Assembly: GCA_964520585.1 (NCBI GenBank) | Contig: CAZFOO010000019.1 | Span: 1 to 49,837 of the forward strand | Source: PXAP01 sp964520585 | Lineage (GTDB): Bacteria; Bacteroidota; Bacteroidia; Bacteroidales; PUMT01 | Reading direction: 5' to 3' | Length of the DNA stretch: 49,837 nt | Shown here: piece by piece, positions 45,097 through 49,837 of the stretch | Position numbering within the stretch: position 1 is the stretch's first letter | Layout: every line of letters begins with the position of its first letter | Notes under the pieces: model-generated | The model's input: the letters and a program-made list of their open reading frames with translations, nothing else | Database searches by the model: none | Told to the model about the DNA's origin: nothing | Program-made: the position numbers and the translations under genes

Positions 45097-47454
45097 ATGA
45101 ATAGTATAATTTTCAGAATATCTGTGCGTAATCTTCTGAAATATAAATTCACATCCTTTGTATGTGTTTTTGGACTTTCACTTGGGTTTGTTGCTTATAT
45201 CCTAATCGGCCTTATGATTTGTTATGAGACCAGCTGGGACAAATCCAATGAGAATTATGACAATATCTATGTAGTGCAGAGGGACAGGGGGAGGTCGGCA
45301 TATACAGTTGGGGCAAATAATATTACTGCATATACTCCTTTGATTACTGCCTCACTTCTTGAAGAATTTCCTTATTTTGAAAAGATTGCATTAATTCATG
45401 AGGTTGAAGGCCGGTTTCTGTCAGTTTCACCCGGTGAGCAATTTAAAACGAAGCAGGGCCTCTATGCTGATCATAACTACTTCGAAGTATTTACATATAG
45501 GTTTGCCGGGAATTATCAGTCCGAGGATTTCAGAGAACCATATTCTATACTCCTGTCCGAAACTCTTGCAGCCAAATTATTTGGAGATGATAAGCCTGCC
45601 GGCCGGAGTATTTCACTTGATAAAAAGACTGAACTGAAAGTTGCAGGTGTTTATGCTGACCTGCCGCTTAACACTTCGGTTCGCCCTGAGTATATTATTT
45701 CATTTTCTACTCTTGAGCGGACAGAAGGGATTACCCGTAATCAGACAGGTTCGTTAAACGGGACAACCTTCGGACTCCTAAGAGACGATTCCGATCCGCT
45801 TATTGCTGAGGAAAACATAAAAGATCTATTGAATGAATTTGAAGGGATGGAATCAGAAACTCTCCGTTTAAGTCCCCTTTCAAAAATGCGTTATTACAAT
45901 GCACCTGATTATTCTGTAGTATTATGGCTTTTCGGGCTTATCGGTTTGTTCATTCTTTTGATGTCGGCATTTAACTATGTTAATTTATCAATGGCAAATG
46001 CATCAACCCGGGGTAAAGAGATCGCTATTAAAAAGATGAGCGGCAGCAAGAGATCACGTCTGGTAATTCAGTTTTTAAGTGAGACGGTATTATTATCTGT
46101 TATTGCGGTTGCAATCTCAGTCTATATAGTCACCTTCCTGCTTCCATATTTTAACAATATTATGAATACCGGGATAAGTCTCGATTTTAGAGGCGATTTG
46201 TGGTTTTGGGGTTTGCTGACAGGAAGTTCTGTTCTTATCGGCTTGCTGGCGGGTATTTACCCTGCGTTTTTCATGTCATCAAACAGTATTGTCAATCTGT
46301 TTAAGGGGAATTTCAGATCAGGCAGCGACAAAATTAAATTGCGGAAAACACTTTTATTATTTCAGTTTGCAATATCAGTATTTTTGATATGCCTTAGCCT
46401 TTTCTTTTTCAGCCATGTTAACCACATTTCCGAAAAGGATATCGGGTTCCGCAGGGATAATTTGATCTATGTACAGATTACCTCATCAGTATCCGGCAGT
46501 TATTTTGAAGATTTCCGCAGCCGGTTGTTAAAAGAACCTTCTATAATAAACGCTTCAATGTCACGTAATCTTCCATTTATAAATTTTAGTGGGGGCAATA
46601 TATCCTGGGAAGGGGGAAATTCTGATGAAATGGTCTTTTACAGGCCAAACCTGGTGACATATGATTTTATCAGTAATATGGAGATGGAGCTGGTTGAGGG
46701 CAGGGATTTCTCGCGGGATCATCCATCAGACACCGGTCAGGCCTGTATTATAAATGAAACGGCAGTCCGCTATTTCGGGTGGGATGCCCCTGTGGGTAAA
46801 AGGCTGGATGATAACCGTTATACCGTCATCGGTGTAGTCCGTGATTATCATGTGATGGATATTCATAATCCACTTGATCCGGTCGTATTGAAACTTGCTC
46901 CTGGCGAAATGTCGGGAGACTGGGTCTGTGCATTCAGAATCATGCCAGGTTACAGGGATGAAGCAATTGAATTGCTGACCGATGCATTTGTCAGGGAATT
47001 TCCTGATGATCCGTTTGATATCGGTGATCTTGAATCAGCATTTGTCAATGAAAATGCATACAAAGGATACCAGACTATTAAAAAGTCGGTGCTTTTTTTT
47101 ACCGTGTTTAATATTTTTCTTGCCATTACAGGGCTGATAGGACTGGTTTTCTTCAGTACTGCCAGACGGACTAAAGAGATTGGTATTCGCAGGATCAACG
47201 GGAGTTCGGTCGTGAGTATTTTTATCCTCCTGAACAGGGAGTTCTTTGTAATCCTGACTATATCGCTGATTATCGCCTGGCCCGCTTACTGGATGGTCTA
47301 TAATGCATTTCCGGGAGTGTATAAACTTCCTTTTCAGCCAATTATACTATTTTATTCAGCATTGATAATCCTTATTATTACGTTGGTTTCTACCGGATGG
47401 CAGACCTGGAAAGCTTCTGCCAGAAATCCGGTGGAGGCATTGAGATACGAATAA
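45097..47454 (+). CDS. MacB/FtsX-type ABC permease, first of two
   Basis: Inner-membrane permease of 785 aa with the doubled FtsX form common in Bacteroidota. Seen: N-terminal membrane segment (FTSFVCVFGLSLGFVAYILI), a periplasmic MacB-type domain, a first FtsX domain with VLWLFGLIGLFILLMSAFNYVNLS and RGKEIAIKKMSGSKRS, a second periplasmic part, and a last FtsX domain with RRTKEIGIRRINGSS and the terminal ARNPVEALRYE. It lies between the ATPase and a second permease (23 bp further on). The two permeases probably act as a pair or as alternative partners with the ATPase. Confidence 0.95.
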   Translation: MNSIIFRISVRNLLKYKFTSFVCVFGLSLGFVAYILIGLMICYETSWDKSNENYDNIYVVQRDRGRSAYTVGANNITAYTPLITASLLEEFPYFEKIALIHEVEGRFLSVSPGEQFKTKQGLYADHNYFEVFTYRFAGNYQSEDFREPYSILLSETLAAKLFGDDKPAGRSISLDKKTELKVAGVYADLPLNTSVRPEYIISFSTLERTEGITRNQTGSLNGTTFGLLRDDSDPLIAEENIKDLLNEFEGMESETLRLSPLSKMRYYNAPDYSVVLWLFGLIGLFILLMSAFNYVNLSMANASTRGKEIAIKKMSGSKRSRLVIQFLSETVLLSVIAVAISVYIVTFLLPYFNNIMNTGISLDFRGDLWFWGLLTGSSVLIGLLAGIYPAFFMSSNSIVNLFKGNFRSGSDKIKLRKTLLLFQFAISVFLICLSLFFFSHVNHISEKDIGFRRDNLIYVQITSSVSGSYFEDFRSRLLKEPSIINASMSRNLPFINFSGGNISWEGGNSDEMVFYRPNLVTYDFISNMEMELVEGRDFSRDHPSDTGQACIINETAVRYFGWDAPVGKRLDDNRYTVIGVVRDYHVMDIHNPLDPVVLKLAPGEMSGDWVCAFRIMPGYRDEAIELLTDAFVREFPDDPFDIGDLESAFVNENAYKGYQTIKKSVLFFTVFNIFLAITGLIGLVFFSTARRTKEIGIRRINGSSVVSIFILLNREFFVILTISLIIAWPAYWMVYNAFPGVYKLPFQPIILFYSALIILIITLVSTGWQTWKASARNPVEALRYE

Positions 47455-47477
47455 GCAATTAAATAGTTTTATGAGCT

Positions 47478-49837
47478 ATGATACGAAAAATCATTAACCT
47501 GATTCAGTTAGCCGGAAGGAACAAGGCGGCACTTGCAACAAATGTTTTCGGTTTATCCATCGGTCTGGCGACAACTATCCTGCTGGCGACCTTCATATTG
47601 CATGAATGGAGTTACGACCGGCATTTTTCAAATGCTGATAACATATACCGTCTGCATACCATCTGGATTGAGGGAGGAGAAGAATCGGTTGAGCCTATCA
47701 ATTTGCGACCGGCTTTTACCGAGATACCAAAAAAAGTGCCGGGTATCGAGTCAGCCGTACAGATATACAGAGGCTGGAATACAGAAATCATTTCCGGTAA
47801 TAACCGGTATGCCCATAATAATCTTTTATATGTCGATTCGACTTTCTTCACGGTTTTTGATTTCAATGTAATTGAGGGGTCCGCTGAATATGCGTTGCAT
47901 GATCCGGGTGCGGTAGTTTTAACCAGGAATCTGGCTTACAAAATTTTTGGTGATAATCCGGCGGTGGGTCAGATACTGGAGATTGAGAACAAAAGCTACA
48001 CTGTATCGGCCGTAACCGATGATGTTCCTGAGAATACACACTTTTCCTTTGATCTGCTCATACCAATGAGTGGTCTGGATTATCTTCAACAGCTTGGGGG
48101 ACTGGAATTTTTTACATATTACCTTTATGATCCCAATGCAGATCCCCTGACTGTAGGGAATGCGATTTGTGAAGAAAACATTGTATTGCTGACAGAGAGG
48201 TTCAGTAGTTTTAATTTTGACTTCTCATCCGAAACTGAACTGCTGACGAAGCTACATCTCTTTTCGAAGGCATCCTATGACTTAGGTCCGCGCGGAAGTA
48301 TAAATACCGTTATGCTGGTGGGAGCCATTGCATTTCTGGTGATGTTCCTGGCATTGACAAATTTTGTCAACCTGTTTGTTATTGAAGGAGAACAGCGTGC
48401 CAAAGAGATAGGTATAAGAAAGGTAAACGGTGCCAGGAGAACTGACATTATAATACAATTTTTTTCAGAGACAACATTCATCGTGGCAATATCATTTGGT
48501 ATCGGACTGGTACTTGCCACTCTCCTTTTGCCACAATTTGGTGACATCATGAGGCGCAGTTTTCCGGAAGATATATTTCAGTCCCCAATACTTATTGGTA
48601 CACTCACAGGAATATTTGTCATAACGGTTATTCTCTCGGGGAGTTATCCGGCGTTGTTTCTCAGTAAGTTAAAACCTGCTGCTATCTTAAAACAGCAGGA
48701 TGTGAAGGCAGGGCGTAAAAAAGTGGTTATGAATCTTGCCGGAGGGATGCAGTTGATAATTACCCTGGTATTGCTCACTTACCTGTTTGGTATCAATAAC
48801 CAGATCCAGTACCTGCAAAACCTGCCGCCAGGGTTTAACCCGGATGGACTTGTCAATATCTACAATTTGAATGATAACATGAAAAGGCAATACCAGGAAA
48901 TTCGCGATCAACTGCTCAATATACCTGAAGTGGAAGGTGCTGCAGCCTCATCGCACACTATTGGCGGAGGTACCAGTGGACAGGGAATCAGGCTACAGGA
49001 AAACCCTTCAGATAATATTCTGAGTATTAATGAATACCGTGTTCAGCCAGGTTTGTGCCGTTTACTTGAACCGGAATTAAAGGAAGGCCGTTTTTTCGAC
49101 CCTGAACTGGCAACTGACCGGCAATCCGTAATATTAAATGAGTCAGCGGAACGAATGCTCGGCCTTACTTCGGCAGTCGGAAGAACGGTAGTCATGTTTG
49201 ATAATCCTCTGGAAGTTATCGGTGTGGTAAAAGATTTTCATTATTCTTCTGCTGCAAATGAAATTCAGCCCCTGGTATTTACGGCATATTCAGGGGACTT
49301 TAATAATATTTCGGTGCGCCTGGCAGCACACGCGGACTACCGGACGGCTATGGAAAAGATTGAACAGACGTTAAGATCGTTTGATGAAGGTTATATATTC
49401 AGTACACAGAATACCGCCGATATTTACCGGAATTATTATGCAGAAGAGGAAAGACTTGGAAAGCTTATCCGTATAGGTGCAATCATTGCGGTTATCGTGG
49501 TGATGATGGGAATTTTCATGCTGATTTCACATAGTATATCCAGACGTACCAAAGAGATAGGAATCCGCAAGGTTCTTGGCGGTTCAACATCAAAAATGCT
49601 GGCTATTCTCTACTCCGGATCTCTTAAATGGATTGCCATAGCTTCGGTAATTGCCATTCCGGTTAGCTATTATTTGCTGGAAAGATGGTTGCAGAATTTT
49701 GCCGTAAAGGCTCCCGTGACCTGGTGGCAGTTTTTGCAGGGGATCGTCATCGTACTTATCTTACAAACTGTTGTAACTATCTGGCAGACTTTACGGGCAG
49801 CCAGAAGGAACCCTGTTGAGTCGCTGAGGTATGAATA
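47478..49837 (+). CDS. MacB/FtsX-type ABC permease, second of two (stop codon cut by window end)
   Basis: Permease of 786 codons reading to the end of the window; the last two bases (ta) are the start of its stop codon, so the protein is complete. The start at 47478 gives MIRKIINLIQLAGRNKAAL, then a membrane segment (VFGLSIGLATTILLATFIL), MacB-type periplasmic domain, membrane block VMLVGAIAFLVMFLALTNFV with QRAKEIGIRKVNGARR, a second periplasmic part (VIGVVKDFHYSS), the last membrane block with RRTKEIGIRKVLGGS, and the tail ARRNPVESLRYE. An ATG at 47471 stops after eight codons and is not the start. It is a divergent paralogue of the preceding permease. Confidence 0.95.
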   Translation, partial: MIRKIINLIQLAGRNKAALATNVFGLSIGLATTILLATFILHEWSYDRHFSNADNIYRLHTIWIEGGEESVEPINLRPAFTEIPKKVPGIESAVQIYRGWNTEIISGNNRYAHNNLLYVDSTFFTVFDFNVIEGSAEYALHDPGAVVLTRNLAYKIFGDNPAVGQILEIENKSYTVSAVTDDVPENTHFSFDLLIPMSGLDYLQQLGGLEFFTYYLYDPNADPLTVGNAICEENIVLLTERFSSFNFDFSSETELLTKLHLFSKASYDLGPRGSINTVMLVGAIAFLVMFLALTNFVNLFVIEGEQRAKEIGIRKVNGARRTDIIIQFFSETTFIVAISFGIGLVLATLLLPQFGDIMRRSFPEDIFQSPILIGTLTGIFVITVILSGSYPALFLSKLKPAAILKQQDVKAGRKKVVMNLAGGMQLIITLVLLTYLFGINNQIQYLQNLPPGFNPDGLVNIYNLNDNMKRQYQEIRDQLLNIPEVEGAAASSHTIGGGTSGQGIRLQENPSDNILSINEYRVQPGLCRLLEPELKEGRFFDPELATDRQSVILNESAERMLGLTSAVGRTVVMFDNPLEVIGVVKDFHYSSAANEIQPLVFTAYSGDFNNISVRLAAHADYRTAMEKIEQTLRSFDEGYIFSTQNTADIYRNYYAEEERLGKLIRIGAIIAVIVVMMGIFMLISHSISRRTKEIGIRKVLGGSTSKMLAILYSGSLKWIAIASVIAIPVSYYLLERWLQNFAVKAPVTWWQFLQGIVIVLILQTVVTIWQTLRAARRNPVESLRYE

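Noticed and set aside
47471..47497. ATG at 47471 as start of the second permease
   Set aside because: The frame stops after eight codons; the ATG at 47478 opens the full-length gene.
1..49837. tRNA, rRNA, CRISPR, prophage and toxin-antitoxin genes
   Set aside because: None could be recognised on either strand by reading; a covariance-model scan would be needed to exclude small RNA genes fully.

Overview
The window is Bacteroidota DNA. The support is two complete SusC/SusD pairs, each behind its own ECF sigma factor and FecR-type anti-sigma factor, several lipoprotein signal sequences, three FGly-type sulfatases, a Bacteroidota-style xylose operon and MacB/FtsX permeases ending in the usual NPVEALRYE-like tail. 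Gene content suggests a polysaccharide-degrading, probably marine or sediment lineage (Marinilabiliales/Bacteroidales-like). That placement is an inference from gene families; no rRNA or marker gene is present. Two 100-N scaffold gaps (14503-14602 and 23710-23809) and three apparent single-base frameshifts mark this as a draft assembly.

Layout. (1) 1-14480, minus strand, PUL 1: ECF sigma, anti-sigma, SusC (TonB receptor with STN domain), SusD (frameshifted), three S1-type sulfatases and a PhoD-like phosphatase (two frameshifts, cut by the window edge). It looks like a sulfated-glycan locus with desulfating enzymes but no glycoside hydrolase in view. (2) 14628-23343, minus strand, PUL 2: ECF sigma, anti-sigma, SusC, SusD, a terminator hairpin, then an M14-type zinc carboxypeptidase lipoprotein with its own terminator. 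The only enzyme is a peptidase, so the cargo may be peptide or glycopeptide. (3) 23923-28975, plus strand: xylulokinase, xylose isomerase and a sodium/sugar symporter. (4) 29192-36746: a BNR_4 beta-propeller protein (candidate polysaccharide lyase), a WD40-repeat lipoprotein, a tricorn-like S41 protease and a secreted GH10 xylanase. (5) 36839-41134: a large M1-peptidase-like protein that has lost every zinc ligand, a small membrane protein and a ThuA-domain protein. (6) 41307-49837: an NtrC-type response regulator and its histidine kinase, divergent from an ABC ATPase and two MacB/FtsX-type permeases; a sigma-54-like promoter lies in front of the ABC genes. The last permease reads to the final base of the window and lacks only the last base of its stop codon.

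How the parts work together. PUL 1 and PUL 2 are tandem modules of one design: a glycan or peptide signal passes through the STN domain of SusC to the anti-sigma factor, which frees the ECF sigma to switch on susCD and cargo. The most notable signal is in the fecR-susC spacer of both modules. Each carries, on the opposite strand, a promoter-like box overlapping the susC start codon, a stem-loop, and a GC-rich terminator with a T5 run. The distance from the susC start codon to the end of the T run is 99 bp in both, although the spacers differ in length and sequence. This fits a pair of cis-antisense small RNAs of the DonS type known from Bacteroides. Downstream, GH10 xylanase, possible lyase, symporter, XylA and XylB make a plausible route from xylose-containing polysaccharide to xylulose 5-phosphate.
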